Counted from the stretch's first letter, positions 1-6,657 are shown. The stretch: 7,328 nucleotides of DNA from Flammeovirgaceae bacterium (GCA_003229495.1 QIEB01000615.1:1-7328); one strand, 5' to 3'. Translations and numbers: made by a program. The notes: a model not told the origin generated them from the sequence alone.

Positions 1-815
1 CCACTCCACCTTTTTCTCTGATTAACAAATTCTTTCCAGGAATCAGGAGGGCTGGTTCGAACAATTGAATGACTATGCTTAACAAAGCCAACCCGGCGGG
101 GATACTGGCAAAACATTTTGTACAGCAAAAATTCATCATCTCCCGACACTATTTGTTCATATCCCCGATAACCGTCTACCTGCTTAAATGCTTCTTTGGA
201 AAAAGCGAGATTAGCCCCATTGCACATATTTGGAAATCCCCTGCTTAGAGAAACTGCTCCTACCGCCACCAGACTGGCCAACTCAATGTCCAATATTGGA
301 GACAAGCATCCATGTTGATGATATGCCACCGGACCGCAAGCCATCACCAGGTTATTTGACTGCATGGTACCTATTAGAGAAATTAACCACTCAGGATGGA
401 ATTGACAATCAGCATCAGTGGTCACAATTATGGGAAATCCCGCGGACTCAATAGCGGCTGTCAGGGCCCTTTTTTTGTATGATCCCTGAAAATTCAGGGG
501 CTCGTCTAAAGTAAACCATCTAAAATTGCTTTTACCGCTGGTATTGTCCTGGATCAATTCACTGGTACGGTCCTGTGAAGCATCATTTACTATTATAATC
601 TCTAATTTATCATTCGGATATTGCAGTGCCACCAGGGAGTCAACCAATGCTTGGATATTTTTTTCTTCATTACGAACAGGTATCACCACTGTCACCCCGG
701 GTAGACTGGTGCTGATTCCGATTTCAGGATTTAATGGAATTCTGTGCCAGACGCTTCTGGACAGGGCAATTAATACCACATATATTATCCACAATACCGT
801 AAATACTATTTCCAT
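1..815 (-). CDS. Family 2 glycosyltransferase, membrane-associated (3' end outside window)
   Basis: The reading frame starts at an ATG at 815-813 and stays open for 271 codons to the window edge, so the C-terminus is missing. An in-frame TAA lies three codons upstream and there is no upstream ATG, which fixes the start. Visible features: an N-terminal hydrophobic segment (about residues 3-18), the GT-A nucleotide-binding start VTVVIPVRNEE (41-51), VNDAS (76-80), the metal-binding TDAD (133-136), GDDEF (225-229) in the acceptor/catalytic-base region, and QRKRW (266-270), the Q/RxxRW motif of processive GT2 enzymes. In this family the enzyme transfers sugar from a nucleotide-sugar, often at the membrane; the remaining C-terminus probably carries more transmembrane helices. 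The substrate cannot be told. It is divergent from ruvC with an 89-base gap. Sure of the family, unsure of the role. Confidence 0.88.
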   Translation of the reverse strand, partial: MEIVFTVLWIIYVVLIALSRSVWHRIPLNPEIGISTSLPGVTVVIPVRNEEKNIQALVDSLVALQYPNDKLEIIIVNDASQDRTSELIQDNTSGKSNFRWFTLDEPLNFQGSYKKRALTAAIESAGFPIIVTTDADCQFHPEWLISLIGTMQSNNLVMACGPVAYHQHGCLSPILDIELASLVAVGAVSLSRGFPNMCNGANLAFSKEAFKQVDGYRGYEQIVSGDDEFLLYKMFCQYPRRVGFVKHSHSIVRTSPPDSWKEFVNQRKRWS

Positions 816-904
816 CTGAGTTTACCTTTTCGGACTCCCGGGATTGATCTTTCCGGTGGGCATGGGTGCTTTTTTTGAACGACTAATATAGCTATCTTGC
901 ATGG

Positions 905-1441
905 ATGTCAAAAGGGCAAAAAGTGAATCCCGGTACCAGCGTAATGGGCTATGGGGTAATAATGGTCAATGGCAGACAATTGAAGCTTCTTCAGTACGGA
1001 GTCATTCACTTAAACAAATATAACAATCACGAAATCAAACTTAAGAAAATATTTGAGAGGGTATTGGGCCTCATTTCCGACTACTCACCTGATGAAGTTG
1101 CCCTGGAGGCCCCGTTCTATGGAAAGAATATCCAATCAATGCTGAAACTTGGGCGGGCCCAGGGTGTAGCCATGGCAGCGGCGCTTAGCAAGGAAATCCC
1201 TATTGTGGAGTATGCACCCAAAAAAGTAAAGATGTCAGTTACTGGCAACGGCAACGCGTCCAAAGAACAAGTGGCTTATATGCTGTCCACACTGCTGTCC
1301 TTTAACGTAGCTGACAAACTACTGGATGCCACTGACGCGCTTGCAGTGGCTGTGTGTCACCATTTTCAAAATGAAAGGCCTCAGGGGTCAACCAAGAATT
1401 GGAAAACATTTTTGAAGGAAAATCCGGATCGTATTAAATAA
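905..1441 (+). CDS. ruvC: Holliday junction resolvase RuvC, first catalytic Asp replaced by Asn
   Basis: At 178 residues it is close to the usual RuvC length. In the family, a RuvC dimer cuts Holliday junctions symmetrically together with RuvAB. Family landmarks are clear: PGTSVMGYGVI (9-19), ALEAPFYGKN with the catalytic Glu68 (E. coli E66), GRAQG (83-87), and DATDALAVAVCH with Asp141 and Asp144 (E. coli D138, D141). The N-terminus is odd. RuvC normally has a hydrophobic strand ending in GIDPG, whose Asp is the first catalytic residue; here it reads MSKGQKVNPG, so that Asp is Asn8 and most of the strand is missing. The frame is open only back to 887 (TAA at 884-886), and neither an earlier start nor a change of frame restores the motif. 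No Shine-Dalgarno is seen. Family identity is certain; nuclease activity as drawn is doubtful. Confidence 0.93.
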   Translation: MSKGQKVNPGTSVMGYGVIMVNGRQLKLLQYGVIHLNKYNNHEIKLKKIFERVLGLISDYSPDEVALEAPFYGKNIQSMLKLGRAQGVAMAAALSKEIPIVEYAPKKVKMSVTGNGNASKEQVAYMLSTLLSFNVADKLLDATDALAVAVCHHFQNERPQGSTKNWKTFLKENPDRIK

Positions 1442-1455
1442 CTGGAAAGAAACGC

Positions 1456-1488
1456 CCAAGTTAACTGCAGAAGGCACTCAGAACTTGG
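1456..1488. terminator. Stem-loop between convergent ruvC and HIT genes
   Basis: Arms CCAAGTT (1456-1462) and AACTTGG (1482-1488) pair perfectly, and a further CTG/CAG pairing inside can form if two A bases bulge out. It sits in the 76-base convergent gap 1442-1517. On the minus strand the stem is followed by a T-rich run (CGTTTCTTTCC), which suits termination after the HIT gene; on the plus strand the following sequence is only moderately T-rich. It is a candidate terminator, possibly bidirectional, inferred by eye without an energy calculation. Confidence 0.35.
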
Positions 1489-1517
1489 ACATTACTTATT
1501 CGATGTTCGGCGTTTAT

Positions 1518-1916
1518 TTAAGCATCCATTTCATTTCGGATGCTCTCTGCTACGGACGCCAATTCTTCAGGCTGCGGATTCATTTTGGGGCGGCTAAAAT
1601 TAATATCATCCATGCTATTCATGGGAATAAGATGGATATGACAATGCGGTACCTCCAAACCTATAACTGCCACTCCAATGCGCTGGCAGGGAATTGCCTT
1701 TTTCAAACCCTTGGCCACTTGCCTGGAGAATTGTTGCAGTTCAATGTATGCGTTTTCTTCTAAATCAAAAAGATAGTCAATTTCTAACTTGGGTACTACC
1801 AGGGTGTGGCCAGAAACCAGGGGGTTTATGTCCAAAAATGCTATGTGATTTTCATCCTCAGCCACGATATGGCCAGGAATCTCTCTGTTTATGATCCGGG
1901 TAAAAATACTGGACAT
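1518..1916 (-). CDS. HIT-family (histidine triad) nucleotide hydrolase
   Basis: The 132-residue protein has the family signature HCHIHLIP at 91-98, with His91, His93 and His95 forming the histidine triad; in this family the middle His attacks a nucleotide phosphate. The N-terminus (SIFTRIINREIPGHIVAEDE) and the central SGHTLVVPK (35-43) are typical of small HinT/Hit-like proteins, which hydrolyse AMP-lysine, adenylated intermediates or similar purine nucleoside phosphoramidates in the cytoplasm. The zinc-binding Cys residues found near the N-terminus of some HinT proteins are absent. The ATG at 1916-1914 shares one base with the greA stop codon (TAATG), so the two genes are almost certainly co-transcribed and translationally coupled. 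The true substrate cannot be read from the sequence. Confidence 0.93.
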   Translation of the reverse strand: MSSIFTRIINREIPGHIVAEDENHIAFLDINPLVSGHTLVVPKLEIDYLFDLEENAYIELQQFSRQVAKGLKKAIPCQRIGVAVIGLEVPHCHIHLIPMNSMDDINFSRPKMNPQPEELASVAESIRNEMDA

Positions 1917-2389
1917 TACATTCCTATTTCAAGGATCTTGAATTCCATTTTTCCACCTGGCGCTGTTACCGCAGCTTTTTCCCCTACCTTTTTCCCCAAC
2001 AGGCCCTGTCCTATGGGAGACTTCACGGATATTTTTTGTGCTTTCAGGTCTGCCTCTTCCTCTGACACTATGGTATAAGTCAATTCCATCCCATTTTTAG
2101 TGTTCTTTATCTTCACCTTTGATAATATTGACACCTGAGAAGTATCTATCTTAGATTTGTCAATCACCCGGGCGTTACCGACAATTGTTCCCAGTTTAGC
2201 AATTTTCAATTCCAAATGTCCCTGGGCATTCTTTGCCGCATCGTACTCAGCGTTTTCACTGAGATCTCCTTTATCCCTGGCCTCGGCAATCTGCTTGGCG
2301 ATATCTGATCTTCCTTTAGTTTTAAGCTCATTTAACTCATCCTTGAGCTTATTCAAACCTTTTTCTGTGTAGTATGAAATTTCGGACAT
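1916..2389 (-). CDS. greA: Transcription elongation factor GreA
   Basis: This 157-residue protein is the full family length. The N-terminal half (about 1-80) is the long antiparallel coiled coil that enters the RNA polymerase secondary channel; its tip carries ARDKGDLSENAEYDAAK (37-53), in which Asp42 and Glu45 match the acidic pair that coordinates the catalytic Mg2+ for transcript cleavage. The C-terminal half (about 83-157) is the FKBP-like domain, with SPIGQGLLGKKVGE (124-137) and the closing APGG...FKILEI. The factor rescues backtracked polymerase by stimulating cleavage of the nascent RNA 3' end. The start is ATG at 2389-2387, with no Shine-Dalgarno. It is first in a two-gene unit with the HIT gene, which begins on its stop codon, and is separated from the upstream pentapeptide gene by about 200 A/T-rich bases with a hairpin. 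Confidence 0.97.
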   Translation of the reverse strand: MSEISYYTEKGLNKLKDELNELKTKGRSDIAKQIAEARDKGDLSENAEYDAAKNAQGHLELKIAKLGTIVGNARVIDKSKIDTSQVSILSKVKIKNTKNGMELTYTIVSEEEADLKAQKISVKSPIGQGLLGKKVGEKAAVTAPGGKMEFKILEIGM

Positions 2390-2462
2390 CTACTTATAAG
2401 ATTAAGCTATAATAAAATACGGCTTCTTTAAGAAACCGCCAGACTACTTTATATCCGTTAAT

Positions 2463-2491
2463 GATTTATTAAATATACTATAAAATGTCAA
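2463..2491 (-). promoter_or_regulatory. greA: Possible greA promoter
   Basis: Read on the minus strand, TTGACA (2491-2486) is followed after 17 bases by TAAATC (2468-2463) in a very A/T-rich stretch about 75 bases upstream of the greA ATG. The first element equals the classical -35 consensus; the second matches TATAAT at only three of six positions and is not the TAnnTTTG of Bacteroidota. The position, between the hairpin of the upstream gene and greA, is right for a promoter, but the exact elements are uncertain. Confidence 0.27.
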
Positions 2492-2504
2492 TAAAAATGC
2501 AACT

Positions 2505-2532
2505 AAAAAATCTACCTGACAAGTAGATTTTT
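2505..2532 (-). terminator. Hairpin with A/T tracts after the pentapeptide-repeat gene
   Basis: A perfect 10-base inverted repeat pairs AAAAATCTAC (2506-2515) with GTAGATTTTT (2523-2532) around a 7-base loop. On the minus strand the stem ends in six T residues (2510-2505), the usual form of an intrinsic terminator, although only two pairs of the stem are G:C. It lies about 60 bases past the stop of the pentapeptide gene and before greA, so it would separate the two transcripts. A second, smaller stem (GTCAAA 2555-2560 with TTTGAC 2569-2574) lies closer to the stop codon. Confidence 0.6.
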
Positions 2533-2590
2533 CCTGCTAAAACAGTCTTTGGGAGTCAAAGCTTGAGGTTTGACCTGGTGAGGTACGATC

Positions 2591-3436
2591 TTAATTGAAG
2601 TTCAGGGCCTCCTTACCCAATATCTCAGGGTAAAGAAGCGCCAGTTGGTCCATTATCTCATCATCAAATTTAGCTAAAAACAAAGTCTTTACCTTTGACA
2701 AATTTTCAAGATCAAGCCCCCGGATCCCCCTAAAGTCAGCCTTGTATAAGTTGGCGTTATCGAAGTTGGCGCCAGTTACATGACAGCCATTGAGCTTAGC
2801 TTCCATCAAAAAAGCATTGGTAAAATCTGTCTTAATTAAAAAAGCATTTTCAAAATTTGCCTTGATCAGGACGGCGTCTTTGAAATTGGCACCACTGGCA
2901 AATGAATGACTGAGGTTTACCTGGTTGAGTTGTGCGTTTTCCAGATTGGTTTGGTTCAACCTTGCATTCTCCAAATTACAGCCCACCAGGTTTGCACTAC
3001 TCAGATTACTGCTGTTCAAGTTGGCACTTGAAAGGTTGACATGACTTAAATTCGTTTTAGCCAGGTAACAGTTAACCAAATTTATGTTATAAATCTTGTT
3101 CTGATTCAACCGTTTTATATTTCCGACAGTACGGAAGGCCGCTTCATCAGATTCCCACAACCGGAAATCGTCAATCTCATCCAGATAGGTCTTAATCCGC
3201 CGGCGTTCTTCCCCTATTTTATTGAGCCAAAATATTAAAATACCAATAACTGCCACATCAAATAACATCCCATGAGCTTCAACCAAGATTTGGGGGAAGA
3301 AAAAATCAAAACGATTGAGGTAGTAAGGGAGGCTAAAAGTAACGACCACCAGAGAAAGTCCAAACAACACCAGGAAAGAGGTAAGTAAGGGTTTTTCCAG
3401 GATGTACTGGGTTAACCTGGTAAAATTCTTAATCAA
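2591..3436 (-). CDS. Membrane-anchored pentapeptide-repeat protein
   Basis: The 281-residue protein has three parts. Two hydrophobic segments (about 18-40 and 57-71) are followed by a charged stretch (GEERRRIKTYLDEIDD, 75-90) that by the positive-inside tendency should be cytoplasmic. Then comes a pentapeptide array of the A(N/D)LXX type from about 116 to 237: the central residue falls exactly every five residues from Leu120 to Phe235, giving 24 repeats, or six turns of a four-sided right-handed beta helix. The tail (TLFLAKFDDEIMDQLALLYPEI) resembles the C-terminal cap common in this family. The start is TTG at 3436-3434: an in-frame TAA lies five codons upstream, no ATG is available, and the first internal ATG (Met57) would remove the first membrane segment. 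No function can be assigned; there is no sign of the loops seen in Qnr proteins. The gene stands alone between the dehydrogenase and greA. Confidence 0.87.
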   Translation of the reverse strand: MIKNFTRLTQYILEKPLLTSFLVLFGLSLVVVTFSLPYYLNRFDFFFPQILVEAHGMLFDVAVIGILIFWLNKIGEERRRIKTYLDEIDDFRLWESDEAAFRTVGNIKRLNQNKIYNINLVNCYLAKTNLSHVNLSSANLNSSNLSSANLVGCNLENARLNQTNLENAQLNQVNLSHSFASGANFKDAVLIKANFENAFLIKTDFTNAFLMEAKLNGCHVTGANFDNANLYKADFRGIRGLDLENLSKVKTLFLAKFDDEIMDQLALLYPEILGKEALNFN

Positions 3437-3551
3437 CTTGTAATTAACTTAGGTTCTAAAAATCAGGATATAAAGATAGAGGTACGCATTATAATTTACC
3501 CAATCATTATAGTTGGAAACCTTACAGGCTATAAAACCAACAAAAGATAGA

Positions 3552-4499
3552 TTAATCTATTAATCCGGCAGATTTTAGATGCTTGATCTTGCCTACTAAT
3601 ACTTGGTTGATTCGCATATAGGATTCATTGCTCCATCCGGCAACGTGGGGAGATAAAAGCACAGAAGGAGATGAAATTAGATAATTATATGTATCACTCT
3701 GATTATGAGATAGTTGATTGAACGGCTCTTTTTCATAAACATCAAGACCCACCGCCATGATTATATCATCTTTTATCAGTTGCACCAGGTCTTTCAGGGG
3801 TAAGATCTCGCCACGGGCGCTATTTAACAGAATTATGGGCATTTTAAACTGTTGGAAAAAAGAATAATTATAAAATCCCCTGGTTTCAGCTGTCAATGGT
3901 ACATGTAAACTAACAATATCGCACTTATCATACAGTTCATTGACTGGTACACGCTCATAAATGGTGGAAACTACTTCAGGCAGATATTTGTCATACCCCA
4001 ACACCTTACAGCCAAAACTGCTCAGTCGCTGGGCAAATGCATTGCCCATATTACCACAGCCAATGATTCCTACAGTTTTTCCTGAAAGCTCTGTGCCTCT
4101 GAAGCCTTCCCGGTCCCAATGTCCCATTCGCACGGAATTACTTGCTTCAAAAATACCATGCAGCAAGCATAACAACATTCCGACCATGTGCTCTGCCAAA
4201 GTATCACGGTTGCCCTCTGGTGCATTAATAATATGTATGCCCCGTTGCCGGATAGCATCTTCCTCCAAATTGTCGACACCCGCGCCTGCTCTTGCCACAA
4301 ACTGAAGCTCCGTGGTTTCCTCTAGCAGGGCCCGGTCAATTACGGTCTTGCTGCGAACAATAAGGCCTTGATAGTTACCAATACTTCTTTCTAGTTGTTC
4401 TCTATTAATCTCAGGTCGGTAGTCAATATGGTATCCCAACGCTTCCAATTGCGAAACGATACTGGGGTGCATTTGATCGATTATGATGATAGCTGACAT
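3552..4499 (-). CDS. D-2-hydroxyacid dehydrogenase, phosphoglycerate dehydrogenase-like
   Basis: The 315-residue protein is a single catalytic unit of the NAD-dependent D-isomer 2-hydroxyacid dehydrogenase family. ARAGAGVDNLE (69-79) and NAPEGNRDTLAEH (92-104) belong to the family core; GCGNMG (147-152) is the Rossmann GxGxxG loop, and Asp170 at the end of the next strand suggests NAD rather than NADP. The catalytic triad is present as Arg229 (NSARGE), Glu258 (DVYEKEP) and His285 (SPHVAGWS). AEGNRDT-type motifs favour a 3-phosphoglycerate dehydrogenase-like role, the first step of serine synthesis, but the C-terminal ACT and allosteric domains of classical SerA are missing and no other serine gene is nearby, so the substrate is open. 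ATG at 4499-4497 follows mgtE by 14 bases and has a strong Shine-Dalgarno. It is the last gene of the ksgA-mgtE unit. Confidence 0.9.
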   Translation of the reverse strand: MSAIIIIDQMHPSIVSQLEALGYHIDYRPEINREQLERSIGNYQGLIVRSKTVIDRALLEETTELQFVARAGAGVDNLEEDAIRQRGIHIINAPEGNRDTLAEHMVGMLLCLLHGIFEASNSVRMGHWDREGFRGTELSGKTVGIIGCGNMGNAFAQRLSSFGCKVLGYDKYLPEVVSTIYERVPVNELYDKCDIVSLHVPLTAETRGFYNYSFFQQFKMPIILLNSARGEILPLKDLVQLIKDDIIMAVGLDVYEKEPFNQLSHNQSDTYNYLISSPSVLLSPHVAGWSNESYMRINQVLVGKIKHLKSAGLID

Positions 4500-4502
4500 T
4501 TA

Positions 4503-4509
4503 CACCTCC
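4503..4509 (-). promoter_or_regulatory. Strong Shine-Dalgarno of the dehydrogenase gene
   Basis: Read on the minus strand, GGAGGTG lies immediately after the mgtE stop and about three to seven bases before the ATG at 4499. It is the only good Shine-Dalgarno at a workable distance in this window; the other starts have none, or (ksgA) have GAGG too close to the ATG. It confirms the chosen start. Confidence 0.7.
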
Positions 4510-4513
4510 GAGA

Positions 4514-5875
4514 TCACAAAGAATACAGTATATGAGCAACCCCAAAATACACAGCCAGCCCCAAAAGGTCATTGGCGGTAGTAATAAATGGTCCTGAAGC
4601 CAAGGCGGGATTGATTCCAACCTTATCCAGCAGCAGCGGTGTGGCTGTACCCATAAACGAAGACAACAGAACCACACATAAAAGCGACAGGGCCACAATA
4701 AACGCTAGCTTCAGTCCGCTTCCCATAAGCAACTGAACACCAAAAAATACCAATGCAGCCAGTAACAGACCGTTGAGTATGGCTACCCAAAACACCTTCC
4801 ACAATCGCATATAGGTATTCTTGGTAAATACTGATTTATTAGCTAACCCTTGTACCACCAATGATGATGACTGAATACCCACATTTCCCCCCGTTGCCAT
4901 AATTAAGGGAATGAAAAATGTCAGGGTCAGGGTAATATTCTGTTTGAAAGTTTCCATAAACAGGGCGCCCAGTAAGCCACCCAGCATTCCAATAACCAAC
5001 CAGGGTAATCTGGCACGGGTGAGCACCCATACACTATCGTCTTCTTCAACGTCTTCTGAAATCCCTGCCATCAGCTGACGCTCTTGTTCTGCCAGCTCAG
5101 TAATCACATCAACTATATCATCGATGGTAATCCGGCCAACCAATCTACCTTGACGGTTAACTACAGGCAGCGCCTCCAGATCATACTTTCTCATAATGCT
5201 GGCAACTTCTTCCTCTTCCTTGTAGGTTTCTACAGAGATAACCTCGCTATCATATATGGATGACACTCTCATATGATCTTCCGCCAGCACAATTTTTTTT
5301 AGTGACACCCTGCCAACCAATCTGTCCAGATCATCCACCACATATACAGCGTATACTTTCTGGACATTCTCAGCCTGACTGCGTATCTCCTCAATGGTCT
5401 TTCCAATACTCCAATTAACATTGGCTTTGATAAGCTCCTTAGCCATGAGACCACCTGCGCAATCCTCATCGTAACGAAGTAATTCCAGTACGTTAGTAGC
5501 TTTTTCTTCGTTTTCAACCCCTTCTATTATCTCTTCGCGTATCTTGATTGGCAATTCATTAATGATATCAGCGCCATCATCACTATCCAACTCATTGATG
5601 AATTTGGATATTTCCAAAGGACTGAAATTATGTAAGAACTTACTTCGGACATCGGTATCCAAACCATTGATTATTTCCGCAACGGTTTCCAGTTTCAATA
5701 AATCCAGCACATATTTACTTTGGGAACTGGTAAATTCATGTAATAGTGCAGTGATGTCCGCGGGATTGATCCCATTAAGACTTTCTTGAATGAATGATGT
5801 ATCCTGAGTTTCAATGGCCTCACCGAAACGCTCCAAAAACTCTTTGGATAACTCGAACTGGTTTACGGATTCCAA
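4514..5875 (-). CDS. mgtE: Magnesium transporter/channel MgtE
   Basis: At 453 residues it has the full MgtE plan: an N-terminal helical domain (about 20-130) with the acidic Mg2+-sensing stretch LDSDDGAD (96-103), the linker YDEDCAGGLM (135-144), two CBS domains (about 145-200 and 205-262, the second ending VGRITIDDIVDVI), a long connecting helix, and a C-terminal membrane domain of about five helices from 288. GGNVGIQSSS (329-338) and GPFITTANDLLGL (428-440) are pore signatures; Asp436 corresponds to the pore aspartate (D432 of the Thermus protein). In the family, the cytosolic domains close the channel when Mg2+ is high. The start appears to be TTG at 5875-5873, inside the last codons of ksgA (13-base overlap): an in-frame TAA lies six codons upstream, ATT is the only other nearby candidate, and the first in-frame ATG (Met144) would remove the N domain. 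Confidence 0.95.
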   Translation of the reverse strand: MESVNQFELSKEFLERFGEAIETQDTSFIQESLNGINPADITALLHEFTSSQSKYVLDLLKLETVAEIINGLDTDVRSKFLHNFSPLEISKFINELDSDDGADIINELPIKIREEIIEGVENEEKATNVLELLRYDEDCAGGLMAKELIKANVNWSIGKTIEEIRSQAENVQKVYAVYVVDDLDRLVGRVSLKKIVLAEDHMRVSSIYDSEVISVETYKEEEEVASIMRKYDLEALPVVNRQGRLVGRITIDDIVDVITELAEQERQLMAGISEDVEEDDSVWVLTRARLPWLVIGMLGGLLGALFMETFKQNITLTLTFFIPLIMATGGNVGIQSSSLVVQGLANKSVFTKNTYMRLWKVFWVAILNGLLLAALVFFGVQLLMGSGLKLAFIVALSLLCVVLLSSFMGTATPLLLDKVGINPALASGPFITTANDLLGLAVYFGVAHILYSL

Positions 5876-6642
5876 AATGGTGTGATCGTTTTAGTTAGGG
5901 TAACGTAGTCATCAACGGTCAATTGCTCAGCTCTTTGATCCAAAAGCTTTAGGGTCCGGATTTCTTGCGGCAAATTAAATGCTTTTAATGCGTTGCGCAA
6001 AGTTTTTCTCCTATTTTGAAACCCGCGTTTAACCAGGGTTCTAAAAATCCGTTCATTGCAATCTAATTGAGGCTTTGCCAGCGTCTGCAACCTTATTACT
6101 GCAGAATAAACCTTTGGTCTGGGATAAAAGCATTGAGGTGGGACCTCGAATAAATACTCCAGTTGATAGTAAGCTTGGAGAAATACGCTCAATATTCCGT
6201 AGACCTTATTACCCGGAGGCGAAACCAATCGCTGGGCCACTTCCTTTTGTAACATGCAAACCACCTCGGGAACTGACTGTCTCAACTCGAGTATTCTAAA
6301 AAATATTTGTGAAGATATATTATAAGGGAAATTACCGATCACTGCGAATGGTGATGGTACTATGGCACCTGCATCCCAATTCAAGAAATCTCCCAGAATT
6401 ATTCGTTCAGATCCATTGGGGAATTGCTCTTTCAGGTATTGGGTCGATTCAGTATCTACATCAATCATCCAGATGTTCCATTCCGGCTTTTGTAAGAGGT
6501 GCCTGGTTAATACACCAGTTCCCGGTCCTATCTCCAAAACCTGTAAGTATTCGCCAAATCCGGTAAGTGCATCGGCTATTTCCCGGGCCACAGCCTGGTC
6601 CTTCAGAAAATGTTGCCCCAAATACTTTTTTGGCCGGATCAT
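5863..6642 (-). CDS. rsmA: 16S rRNA dimethyladenosine transferase KsgA/RsmA
   Basis: This 259-residue protein is of normal length. Motifs in order: KKYLGQHFL (5-13), the SAM-binding LEIGPGTGVLT (36-46), the acidic ligand in MIDVD (59-63), GDFLNW (84-89), the catalytic IGNFPYNIS (102-110; NFPY where E. coli has NLPY), FYPRPKVYSAVIRL (172-185), and GFQNRRKTLRNAL (207-219) of the C-terminal helical domain. In the family it transfers four methyl groups from S-adenosylmethionine to two adjacent adenosines near the 3' end of 16S rRNA, acting late in small-subunit assembly. ATG at 6642-6640 is the only start, because an in-frame TGA lies two codons upstream; a GAGG sits just one base before it. It is first in the unit with mgtE, which begins inside its last codons, and diverges from pdxA. 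Confidence 0.97.
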   Translation of the reverse strand: MIRPKKYLGQHFLKDQAVAREIADALTGFGEYLQVLEIGPGTGVLTRHLLQKPEWNIWMIDVDTESTQYLKEQFPNGSERIILGDFLNWDAGAIVPSPFAVIGNFPYNISSQIFFRILELRQSVPEVVCMLQKEVAQRLVSPPGNKVYGILSVFLQAYYQLEYLFEVPPQCFYPRPKVYSAVIRLQTLAKPQLDCNERIFRTLVKRGFQNRRKTLRNALKAFNLPQEIRTLKLLDQRAEQLTVDDYVTLTKTITPFWNP

Positions 6643-6657
6643 TCCTCAATGTTGATA

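Noticed and set aside
526..819. Plus-strand open frame opposite the glycosyltransferase
   Set aside because: It lies antisense to a frame with clear GT2 motifs, has no recognisable domain and no start signal; it is a shadow of the coding strand.
816..904. Promoter elements for ruvC and the glycosyltransferase, including TAATAT at 884-889 and the palindrome ATAGCTAT at 888-895
   Set aside because: No matching upstream element at a proper distance was found, and the sites fall too close to the ruvC ATG; an 8-base palindrome is expected by chance.
905..1441. Frameshift or wrong start as the cause of the missing RuvC aspartate
   Set aside because: The other forward frames near 901-940 do not encode GIDPG, and the frame upstream is closed at 884-886, so neither a single-base slip nor an earlier start restores the motif.
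3487..3511. Repeated CATTATA (3487-3493 and 3505-3511), giving two TATAAT boxes on the minus strand upstream of the pentapeptide gene
   Set aside because: The spacer is A/T-rich and short repeats are common there; neither box has a convincing -35 partner, so only a vague promoter region can be claimed.
3552..4499. Classical SerA with regulatory domain
   Set aside because: The protein ends at 315 residues directly after the catalytic domain, with no ACT or allosteric domain, and the following bases do not continue the frame; only a family-level call is safe.
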